Assembly: GCF_008122265.1 (NCBI RefSeq)
Contig: NZ_CP043042.1
Span: forward strand, 1-64,000
Direction: 5' to 3'
DNA: 64,000 nt
Source of the DNA: Marinobacter fonticola
Lineage (GTDB): Bacteria > Pseudomonadota > Gammaproteobacteria > Pseudomonadales > Oleiphilaceae
The position numbers were made by a program, and so were the translations under genes. This document shows, piece after piece, positions 38,742 to 47,487 of this stretch (position 1 is its first letter; the number at the start of each line of letters is the position of its first letter). The notes beneath the pieces were generated by a model that was not told where the DNA came from, searched no databases, and saw nothing but the letters and a program-made list of their open reading frames with translations.

Positions 38742-39407
38742 TCAGCTCGATTCGCCAGAGTCTAATCCCGGATTGAGAGAGAAGCGGATCTGGTTGCGAG
38801 TCAGTAGTTTTTCCCAGTACTCGCGCATCCAGTCCCAGGCGGCGTCCCGGGCTTTTTCGACGAATGGGTTCAGGTTCAGGTCGTAGTAGTCCGGCGTGCC
38901 GGCAATCTGGGCAACGGTGAGGAAAATGGACTGGTCCAACTCATTGGCGAAAGGTTCGCCGATGAGGTGATGGGCCAGCAAATTTGCCTGGGTTGCTTCC
39001 AGCTCCACCAACCGGCTCGTACGGATGGAATGGTTGTTCTCGTTCATTTCTTCCATCAGGCGGTGGCACAGATACGCTTTGATCAGCAGGCCGTCGAGGC
39101 CGTCGTACTGCGTCAGCAGGGGTGATGGACGCGTAAAGTAGCGGGTGGCCGCTTCGATGAAGGGGCGGAACAGCGCGACATGGCCGGAATCCCGGGCACA
39201 GGTTTCCACGCAATCGATCAGGCGCGGGGCCATTTCGATGTATTCCACGGCGAATTGGAACAGGCAGGTGGCCGGATTCGGACCGGTGACCACGATGCTG
39301 TCCGGTAGACTGGCGGCGCGCTCGCCCATCTGGTCCAGAAAGGTCCCCGACCGGGCCTCCTGGCGTCGCGCTTGATCGATAATGTGAAGTACTGCCGACG
39401 GTGTCAT
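38742..39407 (-). CDS. Conserved-looking protein of unknown function
   Basis: A soluble, mostly helical protein of about 221 residues with no signal peptide, membrane helix or motif I recognise. It is rich in hydrophobic helices (CLFQFAVEYIEMAPRLIDCVETC, LIKAYLCHRLMEEMNENN) and ends in an acidic tail. The ATG at 39407 (MTPSAVLHIIDQARRQE) is preferred; the frame stays open to 39662, but that part is arginine-rich and looks non-coding. No close neighbour is cotranscribed with certainty (251 nt after the MATE gene). Confidence 0.7.
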   Translation of the reverse strand: MTPSAVLHIIDQARRQEARSGTFLDQMGERAASLPDSIVVTGPNPATCLFQFAVEYIEMAPRLIDCVETCARDSGHVALFRPFIEAATRYFTRPSPLLTQYDGLDGLLIKAYLCHRLMEEMNENNHSIRTSRLVELEATQANLLAHHLIGEPFANELDQSIFLTVAQIAGTPDYYDLNLNPFVEKARDAAWDWMREYWEKLLTRNQIRFSLNPGLDSGESS

Positions 39408-39658
39408 CACAGGGACTGCTCGTGTCGTTCCAGGATCGGGTTGCAAAGACGCCTCCCAGCTGCAATCAGGCGGGATCTGCTGACGTCGCCTGCGCCTGTC
39501 ATTGGAGTCTCCCGATCGTTCCTCGCTCTTCCTCCCTGATCGTTGTCGCGCCGCTTCCTTGGCGCTGGGGATGCGTAACAGAGGCTCCCAAATGAAATTC
39601 AATTTCAGTGTAGTTGAGAAATTCGCTGGCCGCGGCAACCGTAATGTGGGTTTTTGTG

Positions 39659-41005
39659 TCAATCCGCTGAAGTTTTGTTTATGGCTGTTTCTCCGAACCA
39701 GGCGTCGTGGCGGGTATGGCGCAGGAACAGCCAGCCCATACTACCGGCGCGGGCCAGCATCAAGCTGGTGATGGCAAACCAGAGACCGTGGTTGCCCCAG
39801 CCCTGGGTCAGCCACCACACCGGCAAATAAACCGCGACGACCGACACGATCATGGTGTTCTGCATGTCCCGGGTACGGGTAGCGCCGATAAAAATGCCAT
39901 CCAGCAGGAAGCCCCAGACGGCGGCGAACGGCATGATCCAGATCCATGGCAGGTAATCCTGCGCGGTGCCAGCGACATCGGGAATGCTCGTCAATAGTCC
40001 GATGATGAGGTTGCCACCGGCCCAAAAGAGCGCCGTAAACAGCCCAGCGCCCCATATCGACCAGCGCAGTGCGGTGCGGCAAACGGCCTTGAACTGATCG
40101 CGCTGGTTTCGGCCCACGGCTTCGCCCACTAACGCTTCGGCCCCGTTGGCAAAACCATCCAGACCATTGGAAATCAGCATCAGGAAGGTCAGCAGAACGG
40201 CATTGGCCGCGAGAACGGTGTCGCCCTGCTGGGCGCTCTGGGCGGTAAAGAACGCCAGGGACAGGAGCAGCAGAATGGTGCGCACCATGATGTAGCGGTT
40301 GACCTGCAGAATCGCCAGGTAATCGCCGAGAGCGCCCAACAGGCGCCGGTCGAACGCGATAGCCGTCGGCCGGCGGCGCCAGACCAGCCACAGTCCGAGG
40401 CCGGCGGCGGCATATTCCGCAATGACCGTGGCCGCGGCGACACCCTGGCTGTTCCAGCCCATAACGGTGACGAATAGCACGTCCAGGAGAATGTTCAGAC
40501 CGTTGGCCAGAATCAGCATCAGCATCGGCCCGCGGGGATATTGGGTGCCGATTAGCCAGCCCACCAGGGTGTATTGGCAGAGTACCGCGGGTGCGCTCCA
40601 AATACGGATGTCGGTGTATTCCCGCGCGAGCGCGGTAACGTCGGGACTCGCATCCATCAGGTAAAGCCCGGTGGACACCAGCGGCCCGCGAAACAGGATC
40701 AGCAACAGCCCGATGCCCACCGCCAGGAGCAGTGAGCGCACCAGCAGGGCGCTTTGGCCAAAGTCATCGCGCCGGCCGTACGCCTGGGCCGCCAGGCCGG
40801 TGGTGCCCATGCGCATAAAGCCGAAGGTCCAGTAGAGGATGCTGAACAAGTTACCCCCGATAGCTACGGCCCCAAGGTATTCCGGGTGTTCCAGGTGGCC
40901 GAGCACGGCGGTGTCCACCAGGCCCAGGAGGGGCACGGTAATATTGGTCAGCATCAGTGGCCAGGCCAAGTGCCAGAGCCTGCGGTCGAGGGGGTTGAGT
41001 TTCAC
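39659..41005 (-). CDS. MATE family efflux transporter (DinF-like)
   Basis: A 448-residue membrane protein with twelve predicted helices in two MatE halves, typical of DinF-type multidrug/toxin extrusion proteins driven by Na+ or H+. Landmarks are WPLMLTNITVPLLGLVDTAVLGHL at the start, GTTGLAAQAYGRRD, GLDGFANGAEALVGEAVGRN and the second-half DGIFIGATRTRDMQNTM. The start is a GTG at 41005 with AAGGG 6 nt upstream. A 22-23-bp repeat array begins 22 nt upstream of this start. Substrate unknown. Confidence 0.92.
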   Translation of the reverse strand: MKLNPLDRRLWHLAWPLMLTNITVPLLGLVDTAVLGHLEHPEYLGAVAIGGNLFSILYWTFGFMRMGTTGLAAQAYGRRDDFGQSALLVRSLLLAVGIGLLLILFRGPLVSTGLYLMDASPDVTALAREYTDIRIWSAPAVLCQYTLVGWLIGTQYPRGPMLMLILANGLNILLDVLFVTVMGWNSQGVAAATVIAEYAAAGLGLWLVWRRRPTAIAFDRRLLGALGDYLAILQVNRYIMVRTILLLLSLAFFTAQSAQQGDTVLAANAVLLTFLMLISNGLDGFANGAEALVGEAVGRNQRDQFKAVCRTALRWSIWGAGLFTALFWAGGNLIIGLLTSIPDVAGTAQDYLPWIWIMPFAAVWGFLLDGIFIGATRTRDMQNTMIVSVVAVYLPVWWLTQGWGNHGLWFAITSLMLARAGSMGWLFLRHTRHDAWFGETAINKTSAD

Positions 41006-41026
41006 GTGAGCCCTTGTTGTCGGTGC

Positions 41027-41185
41027 CTGTGCATAAATACCGCAAGTATCTGTTTATAAAAACCGAAAGTACTGCTTATAAACACCGTAAGTACCTGCTC
41101 ATAAAAACCGTAAGTAACTGTTTATAAATACATATTCATAAATACTGAAAGTCCCTATTCGTAAGCATCTTAAGTACTGATTTTA
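41027..41185. repeat. Array of degenerate 22-23-bp direct repeats between MATE and coxB
   Basis: Four consecutive units start at 41027, 41050, 41072 and 41095, with approximate consensus CTGYTYATAAANACCGTAAGTA. They are followed by a truncated copy (41118-41130) and two to three more diverged copies to about 41185. The units abut with no spacers, so this is not a CRISPR. The period is close to two helical turns, each with an A-rich segment. It lies immediately upstream of the MATE start and about 250 nt before the cox promoter region. Confidence 0.8.
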
Positions 41186-41236
41186 TTAAAAGTAATAAGA
41201 ATGGTGTTTTTAGATTTCTAAATTTTAAGTAGAGTT

Positions 41237-41266
41237 TTGAGAGTTTTCCCAACCTCTGTCTATACT
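41237..41266 (+). promoter_or_regulatory. Probable sigma70 promoter of the cox operon
   Basis: TTGAGA (41237-41242) and TATACT (41261-41266) are separated by 18 nt and point to coxB. This predicts a 5' leader of about 225 nt, within which no gene was seen. Confidence 0.55.
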
Positions 41267-41498
41267 CAATGACGTTATCCGCGAAATGACTTCCATCCCG
41301 GCGCCGGTTTGTCTGTGCGAGGGCAAGCCGAGTCCAAGGGGCGAGGAGGCAAGCATGCTTCCCGCAGGAAGTGTCACGCAGAAGATATCGATCAGCCCCG
41401 GGCAGTTGAAAAACTGACCGACGTTCTCTAGGAACGTGTATTTCGTTCCGCTGGCTGGGCTGTGTCAACGACAAGAACAAACTCTGTGGAGACACGGT

Positions 41499-42623
41499 AT
41501 GCGCACGAAGGCAATGCGAGTCGGCTTGTTTACGGCCGCACTCTCGCTGTCGCAGTCGGCTCTTGCCGACTGGACGGTCAATATGGCTCCCGGCGTAACG
41601 AACGTGAGTCGTGACATCTACGGTCTTCACATGACCATCCTCTGGATCTGCGTTGCCATTGGCGTCGTGGTATTCGGGGTGATGTTCTGGTCGATTCTTG
41701 CCCACCGAAAATCCAAGGGTTACAAACCCGCCAACTTTCACGAGCACACCTGGGTCGAGATCACCTGGACGATTATTCCGTTCGCCATCCTTGTGGCCAT
41801 GGCTATCCCCGCCACCGCAACCTTGCTGGATATGTACGATACCGGCGAAGCCGAAATCGACGTCAAGGTGACCGGTTATCAGTGGAAGTGGAAGTACGAT
41901 TACATCAACGAGGAATTCGGTTACTTCTCCAACCTCTCCACACCCAAGGACGAGATCTATAACCGCCTGGAGAAAAACGAAAATTACCTACTCGAAGTGG
42001 ACAATCCCCTGGTGTTGCCGGTGGGCAAGAAAGTGCGCTTCCTGATGACCGCCAACGATGTTATCCATTCCTGGTGGGTACCGGCGCTCGGGGTCAAGAA
42101 AGATGCCATCCCGGGTTTCATCAATGAAACCTGGGCCAAGATCGAGGAGCCGGGTATCTACCGCGGCCAGTGTACCGAGCTGTGTGGCAAGGATCACGGC
42201 TTTATGCCGGTTGTGGTCAAGGCCGTGCCCCAGGAAGAGTACGACGCCTGGGTGCAGGAACAGATTGCGATGGCTGAGAAAGAGCGTGAGCTGGCCAGCA
42301 AGGACTGGAGCCTGGACGAGCTGATGGAACGGGGCGAGCAGGTTTACAACACGGCCTGCGCCGCCTGTCACCAGGCGGATGGTTCCGGTACGCCGCCGGC
42401 CTTCCCCGCGCTGGCGGGCAGCCCGATCGTCACCGAGGAGATAAATGCGCACCTGGATGTGGTGGTCAACGGCGTCTCCGGTACCGCGATGCAAGCCTTT
42501 GGTCAGCAGCTCAGCGAAGTGGACCTGGCGGCCGTCATCACCTATGAGCGCAATGCCTGGGGTAATGACACCGGCGACATGGTGACACCCAAAGAAGTTC
42601 TCGACTACAAGAACGCGCAGTAA
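41499..42623 (+). CDS. coxB: Cytochrome c oxidase subunit II with fused cytochrome c domain
   Basis: Subunit II accepts electrons from cytochrome c through the CuA centre. The 374-residue protein has a signal peptide (about 1-23), two membrane helices (about 45-65 and 87-108) and a cupredoxin CuA domain with ligands in HSWWVPALGVKKDAIPG and GQCTELCGKDHGFM. A C-terminal cytochrome c domain has the haem motif CAACH. This is the caa3/aa3 type with covalent haem c. The ATG at 41499 has GGAG 7 nt upstream. It is the first gene of the coxBA-ctaG-coxC cluster. Confidence 0.96.
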   Translation: MRTKAMRVGLFTAALSLSQSALADWTVNMAPGVTNVSRDIYGLHMTILWICVAIGVVVFGVMFWSILAHRKSKGYKPANFHEHTWVEITWTIIPFAILVAMAIPATATLLDMYDTGEAEIDVKVTGYQWKWKYDYINEEFGYFSNLSTPKDEIYNRLEKNENYLLEVDNPLVLPVGKKVRFLMTANDVIHSWWVPALGVKKDAIPGFINETWAKIEEPGIYRGQCTELCGKDHGFMPVVVKAVPQEEYDAWVQEQIAMAEKERELASKDWSLDELMERGEQVYNTACAACHQADGSGTPPAFPALAGSPIVTEEINAHLDVVVNGVSGTAMQAFGQQLSEVDLAAVITYERNAWGNDTGDMVTPKEVLDYKNAQ

Positions 42624-42710
42624 CGGTTCAGGGGCCTCGTCGCCCGGTGCGACGGGGCCAATAGACAATAGTTACGCCAACGATAAAAAGAGGCGGTTAC
42701 GGGGGTTCTC

Positions 42711-44300
42711 ATGAGTGCGGTCATCGACACCCACGATCACGAACACGACCACCATCACGGGCCCGCCAAGGGTTTCAGCCGGTGGCTGTTCACGACCAAT
42801 CATAAAGATATCGGGACCATGTACCTGATATTCAGTTTCACCATGTTCCTGCTGGGCGGGGCCATGGCAATGGTAATCCGGTCGGAGCTTTTCCAGCCCG
42901 GGCTGCAGATCGTCGAACCTGAGTTCTTCAACCAGATGACCACCATGCACGGCCTGATCATGGTGTTCGGCGCGGTGATGCCGGCCTTCGTCGGCCTGGC
43001 CAACTGGATGATCCCGTTGATGATCGGTGCGCCCGACATGGCACTGCCGCGAATGAATAACTGGAGCTTCTGGATTCTGCCGGCGGCGTTCGCCATGCTG
43101 GTGTCGACACTGTTCATGTCCGGTGGCGCCCCCAACTTCGGCTGGACCTTCTACGCGCCCCTATCGACCACCTACGGCCCGCCGAGCACGACCTTCTTTA
43201 TCTTCGCCGTCCACATGATGGGTATTTCGTCGATCATGGGGGCGATCAACGTCATCGCCACCATCCTCAACCTGCGGGCGCCGGGCATGACTTTCATGAA
43301 AATGCCCCTGTTCGTGTGGACCTGGCTGATCACCGCCTTTCTGCTGATTGCTGTCATGCCGGTGCTGGCCGGCGTGGTCACGATGATGCTGATGGATATC
43401 CACTTCGGCACCAGTTTCTTCAACGCCGGCGGCGGCGGCGATCCGGTCCTGTTCCAGCATGTGTTCTGGTTCTTCGGCCATCCCGAGGTGTATATCATGA
43501 TCCTGCCGGCTTTCGGCGCCGTGTCGGAGATTATTCCCGCCTTCTCGCGCAAGCGCCTGTTCGGCTATGCCTCCATGGTCTATGCGGTGGGCGCCATTGC
43601 GCTGCTGTCCTTCGTGGTTTGGGCCCACCACATGTTCACCGTGGGCATGCCGGTGGCCGGGCAGCTGTTCTTCATGTACTGCACCATGCTTATCGCCGTG
43701 CCCACCGGGGTGAAGGTCTTTAACTGGGTCGCCACCATGTTCCGCGGCGCCTTGTCGTTCGAAGCGCCGATGCTGTTTGCCGTGGCCTTCGTCATCCTGT
43801 TCACCATTGGCGGTTTCTCCGGACTGATGCTGGCCATTGCCCCGGCGGATTTCCAATACCACGACACCTACTTCGTCGTCGCCCACTTCCACTATGTGCT
43901 GGTGCCGGGCGCGATCTTCGGCATCTTCGCGTCGGCCTACTACTGGCTGCCTAAATGGACCGGCCACATGTATGACGAGACGCTGGGCAAGACGCATTTT
44001 TGGATGTCGTTTATCGGCATGAACCTAGCGTTCTTCCCCATGCACTTCCTGGGTTTGGCGGGTATGCCGCGGCGAATCCCCGATTACGCCCTGCAGTTTG
44101 CCGACTTCAACATGATTTCCAGCATCGGCGCCTTCATGTTCGGGGCCACCCAGTTGTTGTTCGTGTACATCGTCATCAAGTGCGTGCGCGGCGGCGAGAA
44201 AGCGGCCGCCAAGCCCTGGGACGGCGCCGAAGGCCTGGAGTGGACGATTCCATCGCCGGCGCCTTACCACACCTTCGCCACACCGCCGGAAGTGAAATAG
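42711..44300 (+). CDS. coxA: Cytochrome c oxidase subunit I
   Basis: Catalytic subunit that reduces O2 at the haem a3-CuB centre and pumps protons. The 529-residue protein has twelve membrane helices. Visible ligands and channel motifs are the low-spin haem His in TTMHGLIMVFGAVMPAF, the CuB-Tyr motif FWFFGHPEVYIMILPAFG, the HH pair in VVWAHHMFTVGM and the haem ligands in HDTYFVVAHFHYVL. The histidine-rich N-terminus (HDHEHDHHHG) is common in this branch. Good GGGGG ribosome site. It lies 87 nt after coxB. Confidence 0.97.
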   Translation: MSAVIDTHDHEHDHHHGPAKGFSRWLFTTNHKDIGTMYLIFSFTMFLLGGAMAMVIRSELFQPGLQIVEPEFFNQMTTMHGLIMVFGAVMPAFVGLANWMIPLMIGAPDMALPRMNNWSFWILPAAFAMLVSTLFMSGGAPNFGWTFYAPLSTTYGPPSTTFFIFAVHMMGISSIMGAINVIATILNLRAPGMTFMKMPLFVWTWLITAFLLIAVMPVLAGVVTMMLMDIHFGTSFFNAGGGGDPVLFQHVFWFFGHPEVYIMILPAFGAVSEIIPAFSRKRLFGYASMVYAVGAIALLSFVVWAHHMFTVGMPVAGQLFFMYCTMLIAVPTGVKVFNWVATMFRGALSFEAPMLFAVAFVILFTIGGFSGLMLAIAPADFQYHDTYFVVAHFHYVLVPGAIFGIFASAYYWLPKWTGHMYDETLGKTHFWMSFIGMNLAFFPMHFLGLAGMPRRIPDYALQFADFNMISSIGAFMFGATQLLFVYIVIKCVRGGEKAAAKPWDGAEGLEWTIPSPAPYHTFATPPEVK

Positions 44301-44331
44301 GCAGAAGTAAAAATAGCCACAGGAGGCACAC

Positions 44332-44937
44332 ATGGCCACGGCACAACGCCCGCAAACCAAGTCCAACGCCCGCGTCATCGGCTGGTGCCTGGCGGGCGTT
44401 GTCGGCATGTTTGCTTTCGGGTTCGCGCTGGTGCCGCTGTACGAGGTGTTCTGTGATATCACCGGGATCAATGGCAAAACCGGGGGACGTTACGAAGGCC
44501 CGGTGGCGACCGAAGTGGACGAGAAGCGGACGGTGAAGGTGCAGTTCATCGCCCAGAACGGGCCGGGTATGCCCTGGACCTTCCGTCCGCGGCAAACCAG
44601 CATCACCGTGCACCCGGGCGAGCCCACGCGCGTCAATTTCTACGCGGAGAACGGCACAGCAGCACCGATGACGGCCCAGGCCATTCCCAGCCTATCGCCG
44701 TCCCAGGGCACGCTGTTCTTCCATAAGACCGAATGCTTCTGCTTTAACCAGCAGACCCTGGCGGCCGGTCAGTCTATAGACATGCCGCTGGTGTTCATCG
44801 TGGACCGGGAGCTGCCGGACGACATCAGGACGCTGACACTGTCATACACACTGTATGACCAGAGCCAAATGGGGCAGAGCGAGTCTGCGCCGGCCGTCAG
44901 CCAACAAAAAAAGACAATAACGACGAATAACGGATAA
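44332..44937 (+). CDS. ctaG: Cytochrome c oxidase assembly protein CtaG/Cox11
   Basis: CtaG (Cox11) is a membrane-anchored periplasmic chaperone that delivers copper to CuB of subunit I. The 201-residue protein has one N-terminal membrane helix (about 17-38), then the Cox11 domain ending with the copper-binding motif ECFCFNQQ. The ATG follows GGAGG closely. It sits between coxA and coxC, the standard position, and its stop codon overlaps the region of the coxC start. Confidence 0.95.
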   Translation: MATAQRPQTKSNARVIGWCLAGVVGMFAFGFALVPLYEVFCDITGINGKTGGRYEGPVATEVDEKRTVKVQFIAQNGPGMPWTFRPRQTSITVHPGEPTRVNFYAENGTAAPMTAQAIPSLSPSQGTLFFHKTECFCFNQQTLAAGQSIDMPLVFIVDRELPDDIRTLTLSYTLYDQSQMGQSESAPAVSQQKKTITTNNG

Positions 44938-44954
44938 TGCCGTCGGAGGCCGCC

Positions 44955-45842
44955 ATGGCAACAGAGCAGACGTACTACGTTCCGGAACAGAGCAAGTGGC
45001 CAATCATTGCGACCGTCGGGCTTCTATTTACCATGGCGGGTACCGGCTCGATCATGGTCAACGGCTCGGCGGGCGAGTCCACGACCACGTCCTGGGTGAT
45101 CTTCTTCATCGGGGCGCTGATTATGGCCTATATGCTGTTCGGCTGGTTCGGCAGCGTGATCAAGGAAAGCCGGGCGGGACTCTACAGTGCCCAGATGGAC
45201 CGCTCCTTCCGCTGGGGAATGAGCTGGTTCATTTTTTCCGAAGTGATGTTCTTCGCCGCCTTCTTCGGCGCCCTGCTCTACGCCCGCATCTTTGCCGTGC
45301 CCTGGCTGGGCGGTGAGGGCGATAAGGGCTCGAGCAGCATGCTCTGGGAGGGATTCAACGCCACCTGGCCGTTGCTGCAGAATCCGGACCAGGAAGCCTT
45401 CCCCGGGCCCAAGGAAATCATTGGCCCCTGGGGGCTGCCGCTGATAAACACCATCTTGCTGGTGACCTCATCGTTAACCGTGACCGTCGCGCACCATGCG
45501 ATGAAAAAAGACAACCGCACCCGGGTCAAGATCTGGCTGGCAGCCACGGTGGTTCTGGCCCTTGCCTTCCTCGCGTTTCAGGTGGAGGAATACGTCCACG
45601 CCTATACCGAGCTGGACCTGACCCTGCAGTCGGGCATCTACGGCAGCACCTTCTTCATGCTCACCGGCTTCCACGGCGCGCATGTGCTGCTGGGGACGCT
45701 CATGCTGACGATCATGCTGATTCGTATTACCAAGGGGCACTTTTCCGCCGAGAAACACTTCGGGTTCGAGGCGGCCAGCTGGTACTGGCACTTTGTGGAT
45801 GTGGTCTGGCTGGGGCTATTCGTCTTTGTTTACATCATCTAG
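44955..45842 (+). CDS. coxC: Cytochrome c oxidase subunit III
   Basis: Subunit III stabilises the oxidase and proton uptake. The 295-residue protein has seven membrane helices with the family features YYVPEQSKWPIIATVG, FRWGMSWFIFSEVMFFAAFFGALLYAR, FHGAHVLLGTLMLTI and SWYWHFVDVVWLGLFVFVYI. The ATG at 44955 is chosen because a perfect GGAGG (44945-44949) lies 5 nt upstream; the ATG at 44937 overlaps the ctaG stop but has no comparable site. It ends the core oxidase block. Confidence 0.95.
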   Translation: MATEQTYYVPEQSKWPIIATVGLLFTMAGTGSIMVNGSAGESTTTSWVIFFIGALIMAYMLFGWFGSVIKESRAGLYSAQMDRSFRWGMSWFIFSEVMFFAAFFGALLYARIFAVPWLGGEGDKGSSSMLWEGFNATWPLLQNPDQEAFPGPKEIIGPWGLPLINTILLVTSSLTVTVAHHAMKKDNRTRVKIWLAATVVLALAFLAFQVEEYVHAYTELDLTLQSGIYGSTFFMLTGFHGAHVLLGTLMLTIMLIRITKGHFSAEKHFGFEAASWYWHFVDVVWLGLFVFVYII

Positions 45843-45848
45843 CGCGGG

Positions 45849-46052
45849 TCAGGGCGTGGGGTTGAGCGACAGGTCACCTTGCCATAAGGCAAGCAGGATG
45901 ATCGCGACCAGCAACGCGCTCAGGGTCACGCGGACGATAAGGGAGTTGAGCACCCGCTGGGTCTTGCCTTCGTCCTTGAGCAGAAAGAACAGGCCGCTGA
46001 ACAGGCTCACAACGACGGCAAACATGAGTATGACAATCAGCACTTTAAGCAT
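45849..46052 (-). CDS. DUF2909 family twin-transmembrane protein
   Basis: A 67-residue protein with two membrane helices (LKVLIVILMFAVVVSLFSGLFFLL and VTLSALLVAIILLALW) joined by a basic loop, matching the DUF2909 twin-transmembrane family. It is the only minus-strand gene within the cox cluster, wedged between coxC and surf1, an arrangement common in pseudomonads. Function unknown; a link to oxidase assembly is inferred from position only. GGGAGC precedes the ATG. Confidence 0.88.
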   Translation of the reverse strand: MLKVLIVILMFAVVVSLFSGLFFLLKDEGKTQRVLNSLIVRVTLSALLVAIILLALWQGDLSLNPTP

Positions 46053-46102
46053 ATTCGCGGCTCCCGCCAGGCGGACAATGAATGGGTCAACTATAGCAAA
46101 GC

Positions 46103-46840
46103 ATGTCTGAACGAGGGCGAAGCCGTTGGCGCTGGCAGCCGGATTGGCGTTTGTGGGTGTTCGCGGCGGTACTGTTTCCGTTGTTGCTGGGTCTGGGAAT
46201 CTGGCAGGTGCAGCGGGCCGGGGAAAAGGAAGCGATGCTGGCGCAATGGGACCAGCAGCTCAAAGAAGGCGACTGGCGGGAGGTCCTCGATAGCGGTTTG
46301 ACCACGGGCCAGCCGGTTCAGGTGAATGGCCATTACGATCCGCGCGCCGTCTGGCTGCTGGATAACCGCACCCGCGACGGTCGCAGTGGCTACGAGGTGC
46401 TCACCCTGTTCCATCCGCTGGCCGGTCCGCCGGTACTTGTGAATCGGGGCTGGTTGCCGGGGCCGCGACGGCGCAGCCAGTTGCCGGCGGTAGACACCCC
46501 GCCGGGACGGCTGTTGATCCGGGCCCGGGTGGCGGATTACCCAACCCCGCCGGTTTTGGCCGACACCCCGGCGGAAAGCGGCTGGCCGAGGCGGGTGCAG
46601 GCACTACAACCGGACGCCGTGCGCGAGTGGGCGCCGCAGGCGATCGAACAGGTGCTGCGGTTGGAAAATCCGGCCCAGCCGGGGGCCTTTCGCGCCGACT
46701 GGGCGCCGGACTTGATGGGCTCACAGACCCATTACGGCTACGCGCTGCAATGGTTCTCGCTGGCCGCGGCACTGGCGATTTTGACGATAGTGGCAAGTTT
46801 CAGACGAGGGAAAGCGCAGGATGAGCATGGCAATGGCTGA
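46103..46840 (+). CDS. SURF1 family cytochrome oxidase biogenesis protein
   Basis: SURF1 helps insert haem a into subunit I. The 245-residue protein has the expected N- and C-terminal membrane helices flanking a periplasmic domain: LWVFAAVLFPLLLGLGIWQVQRAGEKEAML, GHYDPRAVWLLDNRTRDGRSGYEVLTL, VLVNRGWLPGPRR and MGSQTHYGYALQWFSLAAALAI. The ribosome site is weak. Its end overlaps the next gene by 20 nt, so the two are probably translationally coupled. Confidence 0.93.
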   Translation: MSERGRSRWRWQPDWRLWVFAAVLFPLLLGLGIWQVQRAGEKEAMLAQWDQQLKEGDWREVLDSGLTTGQPVQVNGHYDPRAVWLLDNRTRDGRSGYEVLTLFHPLAGPPVLVNRGWLPGPRRRSQLPAVDTPPGRLLIRARVADYPTPPVLADTPAESGWPRRVQALQPDAVREWAPQAIEQVLRLENPAQPGAFRADWAPDLMGSQTHYGYALQWFSLAAALAILTIVASFRRGKAQDEHGNG

Positions 46841-47450
46841 AACCGAACAGCACAAGCCCGAACCTACCGCGGCACAAATCCGTCGGGGGCGGCGTATCGC
46901 CATACTGCTGTTCGCCATCGGCTTCGGTCCGATGATTGTTGCCACGGTCATGTTCTATACCGGGTGGTTGAATCCGGCCGGTCAGTCGAATCATGGCACG
47001 TTGGTTCAGCCGCCGGTGGCGGTGTCGCAACTCAATCTGATGACGGCCGATGGCGAGCCCCTGGGGGATCGATTCGGCCCGCAACAGGCAGAGGCCACCT
47101 GGATGATGCTGGTAGCGGCCGGGGGGGAGTGCGCGGCGGCATGTCAGGAGCAGGTATACCTCGCGCGCCAGGTCAACACCGCCTTGGGTAAAAACCAGGA
47201 CCGGATGCAGCGGGCCGCCTATCTGGAGCAGCCGCCGGCGGACCTATCGGGCTATCCGGAGATGCCTCTACTGGAGCTGCGCAACGGCGAATTGCCACAA
47301 TGGCCGGGCAACGTGGACATTGAGAGCACGCCGCAGATTTACGTCATCGATCCGTTCGGCAACGTCATGATGCGCTACGGGCCGGGGCATACCGGTAAGG
47401 CCATGCTTGAGGACCTCAAGCACCTGATGAAGATCTCCCATATCGGTTGA
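46821..47450 (+). CDS. Membrane-anchored Sco/thioredoxin-like protein of the cox cluster
   Basis: A 209-residue protein with one membrane helix (about 27-50) and a periplasmic domain of thioredoxin-like shape. A CxxxC pair (GGECAAACQEQ) stands at the position of the copper-binding CxxxC of Sco proteins, followed by the strand STPQIYVIDPFGNVMMRYGPGHTG typical of this fold. Proteins like it are often found in cox clusters without a named function. I infer a role in copper delivery or thiol control during oxidase assembly. The start may also be an in-frame ATG at 46827 or 46833. Confidence 0.8.
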   Translation: MSMAMAETEQHKPEPTAAQIRRGRRIAILLFAIGFGPMIVATVMFYTGWLNPAGQSNHGTLVQPPVAVSQLNLMTADGEPLGDRFGPQQAEATWMMLVAAGGECAAACQEQVYLARQVNTALGKNQDRMQRAAYLEQPPADLSGYPEMPLLELRNGELPQWPGNVDIESTPQIYVIDPFGNVMMRYGPGHTGKAMLEDLKHLMKISHIG

Positions 47451-47487
47451 ACCGGCCACCGGCCTGATCCTGTTTCGGGGGTTGATG

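Noticed and set aside
39408..39662. N-terminal extension of the unknown gene at 38742-39407
   Set aside because: The added residues are arginine-rich and low complexity, and the internal ATG begins a natural-looking protein.
40998..41013. Third parS-like sequence (AGTTTCACGTGAGCCC) at the MATE start codon
   Set aside because: The core TTTCACGTGA fits, but four of 16 positions, mostly in one half, deviate from the consensus, unlike the two perfect sites in recF.
41027..41185. CRISPR array
   Set aside because: The repeats are directly adjacent without unique spacers, too short and too degenerate, and no cas gene is present.
43161..43997. 278-codon frame opposite coxA
   Set aside because: Low-complexity His/Gly/Glu-rich shadow of coxA with no start signal.
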